From assembly GCF_014174495.1 (NCBI RefSeq), contig NZ_JACJHR010000030.1, positions 40,984 through 104,983 on the forward strand: DNA of 64,000 nt, read 5' to 3'. This DNA is from Amycolatopsis echigonensis. GTDB lineage: Bacteria > Actinomycetota > Actinomycetes > Mycobacteriales > Pseudonocardiaceae. Below the pieces are notes generated by a model. That model was not told the DNA's origin, did not search any database, and saw only the letters and a program-made list of their open reading frames with translations. Below are positions 23,981 through 31,956 of this stretch, one piece after another. The number at the start of each line of letters is the position of its first letter. The stretch's first letter is position 1. The translations under genes were made by a program, and so were the position numbers.

Positions 23981-26727
23981 GACGTACCTCCCGCGGTCGG
24001 CTCGGTTTCCGGGCGCTGGAACGGGATGATGACTTCCGGCGCCCCGTGCGTGGTGCGGTCGAAGAACAAGGCCCGGCCCGGTCGTGGCGACCAATGCACG
24101 ACCTGACCCGCGGCGAAGGGCGACAGTTCGTTGCCTTGGACGTCCAAAGCGGCCCACGCGCCGATGTCGTCCGTGCCGCCGAAACCGAGGGTGTCTTTGA
24201 GCCGTGCGATGCTGCGCCACCAGCCGATGGTGTGCACGCCGTGTGCCGGGCCGTTTTTGAGCAGCGTGCGCAGGTGGTCGAGGCCGCTCTTCAGCTGTCC
24301 GACGGCTTTTGCTTCCAGCGACGGCAGCGCGGCGTCCACCCCGTATAGCAGCAGAATGCGCGGCGTCGTGGTGGAAAGCGATTCGACGATCGATTCCAGT
24401 TCCGCGGAAAGGTCTTCGGTGAGCGTCGCGAGATGCCCCTCCGCCTCCAGCCGGCTCTTCAAGTCCAGCACCGCCGGAGAGCTGGCCACGATCGGGCAGT
24501 GAAGCAGGAACTCCACCTGTCCGAGTTCCATTTGCCGGGAAAGCGAGCGGGCTGCGGAGTCCATAATGGACAAAGCTTCCGCGGTCGCCCCGCCGAGCAC
24601 CGCGACGTTTCGGCCGGGGACCCGGGGCAGGTCGACACCGCAGGCGGCCTCGGTGACGTCGATCGACTGGCCCAGGATCGCCCGCGGCTGCGCGTTCGGC
24701 TTGAGTTCCGTGAAGGCCGGGAACTGTTCCAGCACCGGCGAATGCGCACCGTCGAACAGGCGCGGCCGGGTGAATCGCCCAGCGTAGAGTTCCCACAGCT
24801 TCTGCTGCAGGTTCACGAAAACGTTTCGACTGCTCGCATCCGGGACGTGCGCGAGCTGGTTGCCGTGCGCGACACCGGAATCGTGGTTGATCACCGCGTG
24901 CCACTTGGGTGCGGACACCGCCGCGTTGTTCGTTTCCGCAAGCACCCGGCGAGCCTTCGGCATCGCGATGCGCAGCGTGCACTGTTCGAAGACCGCGGGC
25001 TTGCCCCAAAAGGCTTCGATACCGGCGACGTCTTGACTGGCCAGCACCAGGTGAATGCCCTGCGAACGCCCGCGGCGCGCGATGTCTTCGAGCAATTGCG
25101 TGGCCTGCGCGGTGACCTGGTCGCGTCCGGCGAAGAGGTACTGGAACTCGTCGATCACCGCGACGATCCGCGGCCAGTGTCCGCTCGGATCCTGTTCCCG
25201 CAGGTCAGCCAGGTTCGTGACCTCGTGCTCCTTGGCCGCGGCGGAGCGGCGGCGCAATTCGTCGGCGAGGAAGCGCAGCAGCGCCAACCCGAATTCGCGG
25301 TCGGTGTTGACGTTGACGCCGACCAGTTTCGCGTGCGGCAGCCAGCTGGAGTCCTTGCGGCCGGGCGCGAGACCGGCGAACGAGACCCCTTCCTTGAAGT
25401 CCAGCAGGTACAGCGCCAGCTCATCCGGCGAGTACCGCGCGGCGAGACTGCCCAGCAACGCGTACAGGAAGTTCGTTTTCCCCGAACCGCTCGGGCCGCC
25501 GATGAGCGCGTGCGGACTCGCGTCGCCGATCACCACCTCGACGGCTTCGCCCTCGTAGAACCCGATCGGCGCGCGCAGCTCCCGAGCGGAACTCTCCTGG
25601 CCGATCTCGGACGGCATCAGGTCGGCGAACGAGCGAGGGCCGCCCTGGCGGGCGATCAGCGCTTCGGCGATGCGATTCGCCGCGCGGATGACCTGTCCGG
25701 ACGGCATCGGCGGATCCAGGTCCACGACCAGGTCGCTGCCGGTCATGCTGCTGACCGCGCGGCGTTCGTCCAGCAGGCTGAGCGTTTCGATCGACGCGCT
25801 CACCGCGGTGGGCACGTCCACCAGGATCAGGCAGATCCCGGCCGCGAGCGCGCCGCTGGCCACGCGTTTGAGGTCGCGCGCGCGTTCCGCGTCCAGAGTT
25901 TCGCCGTTGCCGTACAGCACCGCGATCCGGTACGGCTCCAGCCGCTGGTTGGTGGCTTTTCGCAGTTCCCGCAACGAGGTGTGGCCCGCCTGCATGCCGG
26001 TGGCGTGGATCCGGCGGATGTGCCCGGCGAGCTCGTCGAGCAGATCCTCCAGCCGCGTCGGGTCATACAGCGACAGCGCGCTTGTGCGGCTGAGCGGGTA
26101 CAGGTCGGGCAGGATCGCGGTGAGCTGCCCGACGTCCCACAGGTGGATTTTCACCGCACCGGGCTCGAACGCCGACAGCACGCGCATCAGCAGGCCCTGC
26201 ACGATCCCGTCCACGACCGGCCGCGTTTTCGGCGCGGACGTGATGGCCAGATGCGATTCGTCCAGCAACGGCACGGCGACGTCGAATGTGCGCGAGATGT
26301 CGCTGCCGGCGGCAGTAGCCGAACCGACCCGCCACAACGCGGGTGCGGTGACGCCGGGATTCGTGCCGACACGGCCGAGCCATTCGCTCGGCGGCCGTCC
26401 GGCCGGGCCCGGCGCGTGCGCGGCGACGAGGTCGCGCAACTGGCCGGGACCGGCGCTCCAGTCGGTGTAGAAGGCGGCGCGGGTGCCGCCGAGCGCGGCG
26501 AACACCTCGTGCGCCGCCGGATGCCGGGCCCACTCCGTCTGCTGCGCCGGGGTGGCGTGATCCATGCCGACCCGGACGATCTCCTGTTCCAGTGTCAGCC
26601 GCGCCACCTCGGCCTCGGCCATTTCGCGCGCGCCCGCCGCGGCCCCGAGCACGAGCCCGATCTGGTGCCGGACCCGGTCGAGAGCGGTTTGCACACGGTT
26701 GCGTTGCTCGGCTGCCTTGCTGGCCAT
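23977..26727 (-). CDS. FtsK/SpoIIIE-domain ATPase
   Basis: 916 residues without membrane helices. The first ~100 residues are a helical coil (VQTALDRVRHQIGLVLGAAA). A degenerate ATPase-like region at about 100-380 holds SDLVVDLDPP and VIRAANRIAEALI. The active FtsK domain has Walker A GGPSGSGKTNF at about 410 and Walker B IVAVIDEFQYLF at about 521. A third nucleotide-binding-like module (VPGRNVAVLGG) follows near 705. The order recalls EccC, the motor of type VII secretion, but there is no N-terminal membrane anchor and no other Ecc gene nearby. It is coupled to the coiled-coil gene. DNA pumping and protein export are both possible. Confidence 0.85.
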   Translation of the reverse strand: MASKAAEQRNRVQTALDRVRHQIGLVLGAAAGAREMAEAEVARLTLEQEIVRVGMDHATPAQQTEWARHPAAHEVFAALGGTRAAFYTDWSAGPGQLRDLVAAHAPGPAGRPPSEWLGRVGTNPGVTAPALWRVGSATAAGSDISRTFDVAVPLLDESHLAITSAPKTRPVVDGIVQGLLMRVLSAFEPGAVKIHLWDVGQLTAILPDLYPLSRTSALSLYDPTRLEDLLDELAGHIRRIHATGMQAGHTSLRELRKATNQRLEPYRIAVLYGNGETLDAERARDLKRVASGALAAGICLILVDVPTAVSASIETLSLLDERRAVSSMTGSDLVVDLDPPMPSGQVIRAANRIAEALIARQGGPRSFADLMPSEIGQESSARELRAPIGFYEGEAVEVVIGDASPHALIGGPSGSGKTNFLYALLGSLAARYSPDELALYLLDFKEGVSFAGLAPGRKDSSWLPHAKLVGVNVNTDREFGLALLRFLADELRRRSAAAKEHEVTNLADLREQDPSGHWPRIVAVIDEFQYLFAGRDQVTAQATQLLEDIARRGRSQGIHLVLASQDVAGIEAFWGKPAVFEQCTLRIAMPKARRVLAETNNAAVSAPKWHAVINHDSGVAHGNQLAHVPDASSRNVFVNLQQKLWELYAGRFTRPRLFDGAHSPVLEQFPAFTELKPNAQPRAILGQSIDVTEAACGVDLPRVPGRNVAVLGGATAEALSIMDSAARSLSRQMELGQVEFLLHCPIVASSPAVLDLKSRLEAEGHLATLTEDLSAELESIVESLSTTTPRILLLYGVDAALPSLEAKAVGQLKSGLDHLRTLLKNGPAHGVHTIGWWRSIARLKDTLGFGGTDDIGAWAALDVQGNELSPFAAGQVVHWSPRPGRALFFDRTTHGAPEVIIPFQRPETEPTAGGTS

Positions 26728-26734
26728 CTCATCC

Positions 26735-26983
26735 CTACAGGCGTGACTGGTATCCGCCCACTAAATCGTCGGCGGCGGCTAAACGGGTGAGGAGATGCTC
26801 GATCGCCTCGTCGGCCTGCGCCCATTGCCCCGGCAGCCACGGATCTGCCTTGGCCTGCGCGTCGACGAGCGCGCGCCGGGCGTCGCCGAGCAGCGTTCTC
26901 GCCCGCTCGGCGTGCGCCCGTCCGTCGCCGACCCCCGCTCGCGCGGCGGTGAGCAACTGGTGGATTTCGGCGAGCCCCGACAT
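26735..26983 (-). CDS. Small helical protein B of the FtsK-like operon
   Basis: 82 residues, all-helical: MSGLAEIHQLLTAARAGVGD, HAERARTLLGDARRALVDAQ, then WLPGQWAQADEAIEHLLTRL and a final GGYQSRL. Start and end resemble the neighbouring 86-residue protein (MAGVEEI... and SYSARL), so the two look like diverged copies. It lies 5 bases after that gene and 7 bases before the ATPase, consistent with one operon. The size and paired arrangement recall Esx heterodimers, but no WXG motif is seen. Function unknown. Confidence 0.75.
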   Translation of the reverse strand: MSGLAEIHQLLTAARAGVGDGRAHAERARTLLGDARRALVDAQAKADPWLPGQWAQADEAIEHLLTRLAAADDLVGGYQSRL

Positions 26984-26988
26984 CGGCG

Positions 26989-27249
26989 TTAAAGCCGCGC
27001 CGAGTAGGAATCGGCCGACGAGATGCCGGCCTGGATGGTGCTCTGCATGCCGGTGATCCCTTGCAGCGCCTCGGCGAGCAGGCCGTGCGCCTGGTTCACC
27101 TCGTGCTGGCTGCTGCCCTGGGTGGCTTGGGACAGCGACAGCTGTGCTTCTTCGAGCGCCTGCGCTGCCTGCTGCAGTGCGGCGATGCTCGCGGACGCCT
27201 TCTCGTTCGCGAGCGCGATACCAGCGCGGATCTCTTCCACTCCGGCCAT
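26989..27249 (-). CDS. Small helical protein A of the FtsK-like operon
   Basis: 86 residues: MAGVEEIRAGIALANEKASA, SIAALQQAAQALEEAQLSLS, QATQGSSQHEVNQAHGLLAE and GISSADSYSARL. Two long amphipathic helices are split near QGSSQHEV, a helical hairpin of Esx size without WXG. It is the first gene of the operon and probably the best expressed. The minus strand has TTACCG and AAGTTT spaced 18 bp as a weak promoter and GAGGAG before the ATG. It may be an export substrate or a partner of the ATPase. Confidence 0.75.
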   Translation of the reverse strand: MAGVEEIRAGIALANEKASASIAALQQAAQALEEAQLSLSQATQGSSQHEVNQAHGLLAEALQGITGMQSTIQAGISSADSYSARL

Positions 27250-27351
27250 GGGGGCGGGCTCCTCGGTACGTCAGGGGCTGGAACGACCACGTACAAACTT
27301 AGCGTGATCAAGTGTTTTCGGTAAGTAAGTGACGGCGGGAGAATCGACAAA

Positions 27352-27379
27352 GCCCCGGACGCGGTTGGCGGTCCGGGGC
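27352..27379 (-). terminator. Terminator of the SnoaL-like gene
   Basis: GCCCCGGAC (27352-27360) and GTCCGGGGC (27371-27379) form a perfect 9-bp stem with a 10-base loop. On the minus strand the stem is followed by TTTGTCG, so it best serves transcription from the gene at 27998. Confidence 0.65.
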
Positions 27380-27385
27380 CTGTCA

Positions 27386-27479
27386 GGCGTTGGCTCCACT
27401 GGTGCGCACGCGGGGCCCGAAACCCGCGTTCCAGCCTTCTGACCTGCGGGTTCGTGGTGCGTGCGCGACGGCCAACGCC
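27386..27479. other. Long interrupted hairpin, possible structured RNA
   Basis: Three nested stems share one axis: GGCGTTGGC/GCCAACGCC (27386-27394 with 27471-27479), GCGCACGC/GCGTGCGC (27404-27411 with 27459-27466) and AACCCGC/GCGGGTT (27421-27427 with 27446-27452). A competing local hairpin CGCGGG/CCCGCG lies at 27410-27428. It could be a small RNA or a regulatory leader. No known family is recognised. Confidence 0.4.
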
Positions 27480-27620
27480 CAGGTCAAAACGGTATTCGTG
27501 ACACCGGGGAACCTCTCCGGACAGCTGCGATCAAGTCTGCGGCGAAGCCTAGCGGGTAGCACCGTCCGGCCGATCCCAGCCCCTGCCGCGGTCGCGGACA
27601 GCGACGGCCCGCCCCCCGGT

Positions 27621-27998
27621 TCAGCGAGCCCCGGCCGGATTCGGGTCGTCGCCGAGGTAGGTGCCGTAACCCTCGACGACGAGCGGGCCGTCGAAGACCA
27701 GGACCTCGTTGACCAGCCCGCCCTTCTGGTTGCGGTAGTTGATGACGAGCGCGTCCAGTCCGACGTAGACGCCGAGCACCTCGAAGCGGAGATCGGGAAT
27801 CCGGCGCAACCCCTCCGCCCAGTACGCGCGCAACGCCGCCTTGCCGCGGATCACGCCGTCCCCGCCGAGCACCTGAACGGCCACCGGCGACCGGAAGGTC
27901 ACGTCGTCGGCGAAGTGGGTCATCAGGGCGTCGAGATCGCGGGCGTTCCAAGCCTTCGCCCAGTGGTCGGCGAACTCTCGAGCTGAGCGGTGGTCCAT
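27621..27998 (-). CDS. SnoaL-like (NTF2-fold) protein
   Basis: 125 residues with the SnoaL_2 pattern: FADHWAKAWNARDLDALMTH, FADDVTFRSPVA, GKAALRAYWAEGLRRIPDLR and VINYRNQKGGLVNEVLVFDG. The cone-shaped NTF2 fold serves as isomerase, hydrolase or ligand-binding domain, so no reaction can be assigned. The ATG lies about 60 bases from the old tRNA terminator at 28055-28089, just outside the integrated element, so it belongs to the ancestral chromosome. Confidence 0.8.
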   Translation of the reverse strand: MDHRSAREFADHWAKAWNARDLDALMTHFADDVTFRSPVAVQVLGGDGVIRGKAALRAYWAEGLRRIPDLRFEVLGVYVGLDALVINYRNQKGGLVNEVLVFDGPLVVEGYGTYLGDDPNPAGAR

Positions 27999-28054
27999 GA
28001 ACGAATTCTGCCAGCGGAAGATCGTTGCCTGGCAAGGGATTTACCGCACAACGA

Positions 28055-28089
28055 CGAAGGTCCCGGCTTCTGGGAAGCCGGGACCTTCG
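28055..28089 (-). terminator. Original terminator of the tRNA-Ser(GGA) locus
   Basis: A 16-bp perfect stem (28055-28070 with 28074-28089, three-base loop) lies immediately beyond the displaced tRNA 3' part. It is probably the ancestral tRNA terminator, left behind when the element inserted. Confidence 0.7.
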
Positions 28090-28094
28090 TGTGT

Positions 28095-28150
28095 TGCGGC
28101 GGAGGATACAGGATTCGAACCTGCGAGGGCGTGAACCCAACACGCTTTCC
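28095..28150 (-). repeat. Attachment-site copy: displaced 3' part of tRNA-Ser(GGA)
   Basis: These 56 bases are identical to 32032-32087, the 3' part of the intact tRNA from the anticodon to just past the acceptor end. Identity stops abruptly on both sides. This is the signature of a site-specific element inserted into a tRNA gene: the far boundary keeps the old 3' end and the element supplies a new one to the intact gene. Confidence 0.85.
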
Positions 28151-28247
28151 GCGCTGCACAAAGGTGTTCACCGGGGGTCGTGGCAGGCGAAGGCCCAGGT
28201 CAGCGCATTGCCCGCCGGTCAGGGAACCGGGGTGACCCGGGACGAAT

Positions 28248-28268
28248 GAGACTGAAAACGAGACTGAG
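28248..28268 (+). promoter_or_regulatory. Candidate integrase arm-type site, left end
   Basis: GAGACT-n6-GAGACT followed by GAG. It matches 31957-31977 at 18 of 21 bases in the same orientation. It lies 97 bases inside the left attachment copy, where one arm of attP would fall after integration. Confidence 0.45.
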
Positions 28269-28301
28269 CCCAAAGCCGAGTGCTGCTCCCGCTGGGTGTT
28301 G

Positions 28302-29054
28302 TCAGGTGAGTCCGTTGAGGGTGAGGTTGAGTGCGTCGATGAGGTTGGTGTGGTTGCCTGGCCACATGGTGGCCTCCTGGCCGCCGTCGTTGTCGGTGCT
28401 GGTGAATGCCAGGATGCGGCCGGTTCGGGTGAGGTCGTACACCGTGAGGGGTGTGCTGCGGGCGCGGTTGCCGTTGCGCCGGACGGCGGCGTAGAGCTTG
28501 TGCACTGCGGCGCGTTCGGCGCGGGTCAGGTGGCGCATCAGGTCGGCGTCCCCGGACGATTCCGAGAGCGGGTCGGCGTTGCTGCCTTCGAGGTATGTCA
28601 AGGGCACCCGCAGGCGGGAGATCGTGGCGGGCGCGTAGTCGGGCAGGGCGGTGACCAGGCTCGCCGCCAGTTCCCGCGGCGGGATCGGGTCGAGCTGGAT
28701 CGACCTGTAGTCGGTGATCAGCCGGACGGCGTCGCGGCCTGTGGAGGCGACGAGCACCGCGCCGTTGTCGTCCGGCTGGCGCACGAAGGCGGTCCAGGAG
28801 TACAGCTCCTTCTCGGGTGCCGCGAGCAGTTCCAGCGTCGCACGGAATTCGCTGGTCAGCCGTCCGTCCGGGGTCGCCAGCCGCAACCCCTCGAACCGCG
28901 ACATCGTGCGCCGCTCTAGCTCCCGGGTGAACTCCGCGGTCGCGTAGGTGTTGTCCGGATCGACCACCGCAGGGAGCGTGCCCCCGCCAACGTAGTTCCA
29001 CGCGACGAAGAACGCCGGTCGCGGGAGGCGCACCGGCTTGTCGAGGATCGTCAT
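28302..29054 (-). CDS. EspG family ESX secretion-associated protein
   Basis: 250 residues. The EspG pattern is seen in RFEGLRLATPDGRLTSEFRA, YSWTAFVRQPDDNGAVLVAS, TGRDAVRLITD, and the late EATMWPGNHTNLIDALNLTL. EspG proteins are cytoplasmic chaperones that hold PE-PPE substrates of type VII secretion until the Ecc motor takes them. The adjacent PPE-like gene, nine bases upstream, is the expected client. No Ecc core gene is in the element, so it must use a system elsewhere in the genome. Confidence 0.8.
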   Translation of the reverse strand: MTILDKPVRLPRPAFFVAWNYVGGGTLPAVVDPDNTYATAEFTRELERRTMSRFEGLRLATPDGRLTSEFRATLELLAAPEKELYSWTAFVRQPDDNGAVLVASTGRDAVRLITDYRSIQLDPIPPRELAASLVTALPDYAPATISRLRVPLTYLEGSNADPLSESSGDADLMRHLTRAERAAVHKLYAAVRRNGNRARSTPLTVYDLTRTGRILAFTSTDNDGGQEATMWPGNHTNLIDALNLTLNGLT

Positions 29055-29063
29055 CGTGGTGTC

Positions 29064-30476
29064 TCAGCCGCCGATGGTCGGAGGCGTGGGTGGGAGCCCA
29101 GTGCGCGGGTCGCGCAACCGGCCGTCCTCGTCGTCGGTGAGGTCGAACGCGGAGTCGTCCTCCAGCCCGTACTTGCGCTGGTGGTCCTTGTCCTCTTCGC
29201 CCTTGCCCTTGCCGCCCCCGGCACCCATGCCGCCCATGCCCGGGCCGCCGCGCGACCCCGCAGCCCCCCGCACTCCGGTACCGGTCGCGGACGAGCCGCG
29301 ACCCACCGCGCCCTCGGCAGCACCACCGGTATTTGACCCGGCACCCAGCCGACCCGCAGTGCTCCCGTCGCGACCGCTGGAGCCTGCGCCTGCGCCGCCA
29401 CCAGACTCTGCTGCGCCGCCGCTGCCGAACCCGCTGGTCGGGCCAAACCCGCCGTTCGACCCGAATCCACCGACCAGCCCCGGTGACCACGAGTCCCCGC
29501 TGCCAGCCCCGCCGCCCTGGAGCGAGGGCGAGGGAATCCAGCCCGAGCCCGGTCCGGTGCTGCGGCCGTAGTCCGGCGGCACCCATCCCGCGGCCGTTGT
29601 GCCGTCGCCCGGCCCGGTCCCGGTCCCGGTCTGGTGGCTCGTTGGCTGGTAGGTCGGCAGGTGGCCGCCCGAACCAGGTACGGATCCGGTGGTACCGGGG
29701 TAGTGCGGAGAGAAGGTGTTCGACGGGCCGCTCGTGCTAGCGGGACCCAATCCTGACCGGGAGTGGCCGTCGGGTCCGTGCCCGTTGTCCGGTCCGCCCG
29801 ATGTCTTCGGGTCAGGCTTGGAAAGGGAGACATCGCCGTCGAAGGCGGTCAGTGCTCCGTAGTCGGTCTTGAGCCCTTGCCCGCTGGTCTGGGCGTGTTG
29901 GGTGTAGTCGCGGTACTTGTCGAGATTGTCTTGGGCCGTCTTGTTGTATTGGTTGATCTGGTCCTCGGTGTCGGTGTTCCACCACGTCATCTCGTCCCAG
30001 AGGTTCTTGTGCGGCGGCGCACCCGGCATAGGCTGCAGGCTCTGCTTCATGGCGTCGAACCCGTGCGCGAGATCGGTCAGGTTCTGCCCATTGCCGGTGT
30101 ACGTCGCAGCGGCAGCGGCAGTCGCGTCCGCGAACGGCTTGATCCGCGACTGAGCGGCATCGGCCCCGCCGCCGGTCCACGCGGATTCCAGACCGGCGCT
30201 CAGCTGCTGCACCCGAGAACTCGTCTCATCGTGCCGACTGGCGAGCTTGTCCGCCTGCCCAGCACTTTGATGCCAGCTCTGCGCACCCTGGCTGGCCAGA
30301 ATCTTCGCGACCAGCTCCGGTGCCGGAACGGCCTGATCCCCGAGATTCCCGTGGTAGAGATCGCCGAACCAGTTCCCCACGTCGCTGGCCCGATCCCCGA
30401 CCCAGTCCGCCGCGTCTTCGAGCGCCCCGCCCACGGCCTTCGCCGCGTCGCCAAGCACCTCGAAAAACCCCATCAC
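29064..30476 (-). CDS. PPE-like type VII secretion substrate with long Gly-rich tail
   Basis: 470 residues. The first ~210 are helical, with a WxG-type turn (ESAWTGGGADAAQSR, about 100) and long amphipathic helices (HETSSRVQQLSAGL, NQYNKTAQDNLDKYRDYTQH). Residues 215-425 are Gly/Ser/Pro low complexity. The end is conserved-looking and acidic (KYGLEDDSAFDLTDDEDGRL, RDPRTGLPPTPPTIGG). This is the PPE-domain layout of Pseudonocardiaceae. GTG 30476 overlaps the lipoprotein stop by four bases (GTGA). It is a likely EspG client and surface protein. Confidence 0.75.
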   Translation of the reverse strand: MMGFFEVLGDAAKAVGGALEDAADWVGDRASDVGNWFGDLYHGNLGDQAVPAPELVAKILASQGAQSWHQSAGQADKLASRHDETSSRVQQLSAGLESAWTGGGADAAQSRIKPFADATAAAAATYTGNGQNLTDLAHGFDAMKQSLQPMPGAPPHKNLWDEMTWWNTDTEDQINQYNKTAQDNLDKYRDYTQHAQTSGQGLKTDYGALTAFDGDVSLSKPDPKTSGGPDNGHGPDGHSRSGLGPASTSGPSNTFSPHYPGTTGSVPGSGGHLPTYQPTSHQTGTGTGPGDGTTAAGWVPPDYGRSTGPGSGWIPSPSLQGGGAGSGDSWSPGLVGGFGSNGGFGPTSGFGSGGAAESGGGAGAGSSGRDGSTAGRLGAGSNTGGAAEGAVGRGSSATGTGVRGAAGSRGGPGMGGMGAGGGKGKGEEDKDHQRKYGLEDDSAFDLTDDEDGRLRDPRTGLPPTPPTIGG

Positions 30477-31111
30477 GCACCCGCCTTGCGCTTCAGGTTC
30501 GTGACCACCATGTCCGCCACCCGCGCCGACAACTCACACGGATCAGCTCCACTCGCCCTCTTGGCGTCACTAGGCGTCAGCGAAGCGTCGAACGACAGAT
30601 CATCCGCGACGCCCACGCTGACCGCGCAGAAACCGTCCTGAGTGCCCGAACTGAATGTCGAAGCCGCGACTGCGGGAAAACCCTGAATGGGCGGCAACAC
30701 CCGCCATACCTTCGCTTGCGGTTTCGTGTTCTGGTAGAGCGCGCTCAGTCCTTGGTGGGTCTGTGTCGTGTAGCCGACCGTTAATCCAGCCCCCGAGTCG
30801 ATGTTGTTCCATTTACAGTCGAGGCCGAGTCCGGGGAGGCTGCCCGGCTTGCCTTGCGGCACCGTGCCGAAGATCTGGTTGAGCTGGTCGGAAGTGAGCG
30901 CATCCTGGCAGGGCTGCCCGGAAAGCACCGACGCGGGCAGCGGATGCTCGACCTTCGGCGCCCCGCTGTGCGGCAGCACCGCCGCGGCGGGCGACGACGG
31001 TGGCGGCGGGCTGGCAACCGGAGGAGCCGCCGAGCCGCCGGAGCATCCGGCCGCAACACATACGACGGCAACCGCGCCTAGGACTGTCGCTAGCGTGCGA
31101 GGTGTCATCAC
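30473..31111 (-). CDS. DUF3558 family lipoprotein
   Basis: 212 residues. A lipoprotein signal with lipobox VAAGC (C23) is followed by a Pro/Ser-rich spacer. The DUF3558 domain shows CQDALTSDQLNQIFG, LDCKWNN, a long second half with DGFCAVSVGV and a late DPCELSARVADMVV, giving the paired cysteines of the family. DUF3558 lipoproteins accompany ESX-type genes in actinomycetes, but their role is unknown. Overlaps of four bases on both sides couple it to its neighbours. Confidence 0.82.
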   Translation of the reverse strand: MMTPRTLATVLGAVAVVCVAAGCSGGSAAPPVASPPPPSSPAAAVLPHSGAPKVEHPLPASVLSGQPCQDALTSDQLNQIFGTVPQGKPGSLPGLGLDCKWNNIDSGAGLTVGYTTQTHQGLSALYQNTKPQAKVWRVLPPIQGFPAVAASTFSSGTQDGFCAVSVGVADDLSFDASLTPSDAKRASGADPCELSARVADMVVTNLKRKAGA

Positions 31112-31563
31112 GCGAAGCCTCCGCTCTGCTTGCCCGCGTACTTGACATCGGTCGCGGCCTGCTCGTCCGACGACTCGGTGATCCCGAGCGCCTTCTCCAG
31201 CCGCTTCACCAGCTCGTCGGCGTAGGCGAACTCCTGGTCGACCTGGTCCTTGCCCGCGACGAAAACGCCCTTCGGCTCACCCTCGTTGACCAGTCGCTTG
31301 TTGTAGCCGTTGCTGGTTGGCTCGTCCGCCGGAGATGTGGTCTGAGTCAACCGGTATGCATCATCACGCATGTCGCGGAAGTCGGCGCGGACGGTTTTCG
31401 CCACTTTGAGCATGGCCATCGCGTCGTCGCGGCTCATCGTGAAACCTTGACCGCTCGACGCGCCGCCCATCGCGGCACCGGCCGCGTCCCCCGCGTCGAA
31501 CGCATCGCCGATGTTGAAGTACAGCCCGTCGAGCCACCCCGGCTGCTGTGCAGGTTGAGGCAC
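31108..31563 (-). CDS. Helical protein, first gene of the ESX-type cargo operon
   Basis: 151 residues, helical and polar, no signal. Segments are QPGWLDGLYFNIGDAFDAGD, FTMSRDDAMAMLKVAKTVRA, DFRDMRDDAYRLTQT and DQVDQEFAYADELVKRLEKA. Its ATG has no strong ribosome site. It overlaps the DUF3558 gene by four bases. A degraded copy of its RDDAYRLTQ region lies just upstream at 31672-31800. It probably partners the PPE-like protein, but I do not recognise a named family. Confidence 0.7.
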   Translation of the reverse strand: MPQPAQQPGWLDGLYFNIGDAFDAGDAAGAAMGGASSGQGFTMSRDDAMAMLKVAKTVRADFRDMRDDAYRLTQTTSPADEPTSNGYNKRLVNEGEPKGVFVAGKDQVDQEFAYADELVKRLEKALGITESSDEQAATDVKYAGKQSGGFA

Positions 31564-31671
31564 TGCTCTTACCCCTCCGATGACCTACGCCCGCCCGTTT
31601 GACAGCTGTCTCGCCTAGTGGAGACTTACCTATAGGCACCGTAGCGGACCGGTCACGCTCAGGTGGTCACT

Positions 31672-31800
31672 TCACCGGAAAGGCCCTCGTCGCTCCGGGC
31701 CGCCGGTGGCCATCATCTCGTCGTAGGCGTGCTCCTGCGCGGCCATCACATCGGCCAGTTGTCCCATCGTCTGCCGTATGCGCGCCGCATCGTCACGCAC
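31672..31800 (-). pseudogene. Truncated paralogue of the 151-residue helical protein
   Basis: The frame reads PADVRDDAARIRQTMGQLAD, VMAAQEHAYDEMMATGGPE and ends at TGA. VRDDAARIRQ matches MRDDAYRLTQ, and QEHAYDEM resembles QEFAYADEL in the neighbour, with the middle shortened. A stop five codons upstream and the abutting integrase remnant show it is cut off. Confidence 0.45.
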
Positions 31801-31828
31801 GTCGGCTGGTTACGGCGCGCCGTACTCG

Positions 31829-31944
31829 GTCCCGGACCGGACTGTAATGGCCATCATGGGACGGTCCAGCACGGCTATGGCGGCGCGGTACCAGCAACGG
31901 TCAAGCTGCACGACGAAGAAGACGAGGCACCGAAGGTGGCCTAA
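31829..31944 (+). pseudogene. Integrase (tyrosine recombinase) C-terminal remnant
   Basis: Plus-strand frame 31829-31894 reads VPDRTVMAIMGRSSTAMAAR then YQ. This resembles the end of phage-type tyrosine recombinases (VMxIMGWSxxAMAxRYQH) that holds the last catalytic region. The match then continues only in another frame (ATVKLHDEEDEAPKVA to the TAA at 31942), with the expected helix between them missing. Nothing upstream encodes the rest. The remnant points toward the tRNA, the usual place for such integrases. Confidence 0.6.
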
Positions 31945-31956
31945 CCGGGGCCAACT

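Larger units (their letters stand above)
27250..27620. other. 371-bp spacer with a hairpin terminator and a nested stem structure
   Basis: Holds the promoter of the FtsK-like operon near 27270-27330, the minus-strand terminator 27352-27379 and the long nested stem 27386-27479. The remainder (27480-27620) is unremarkable. Confidence 0.6.

Noticed and set aside
24433..26790. 785-codon plus-strand frame opposite the FtsK-type ATPase
   Set aside because: Shadow frame without recognisable motifs; the minus strand carries clear Walker A and B.
28095..28180. A third complete tRNA-Ser
   Set aside because: Only the 3' 56 bases match. The 5' half and anticodon stem partner are missing, so it is an attachment-site remnant.
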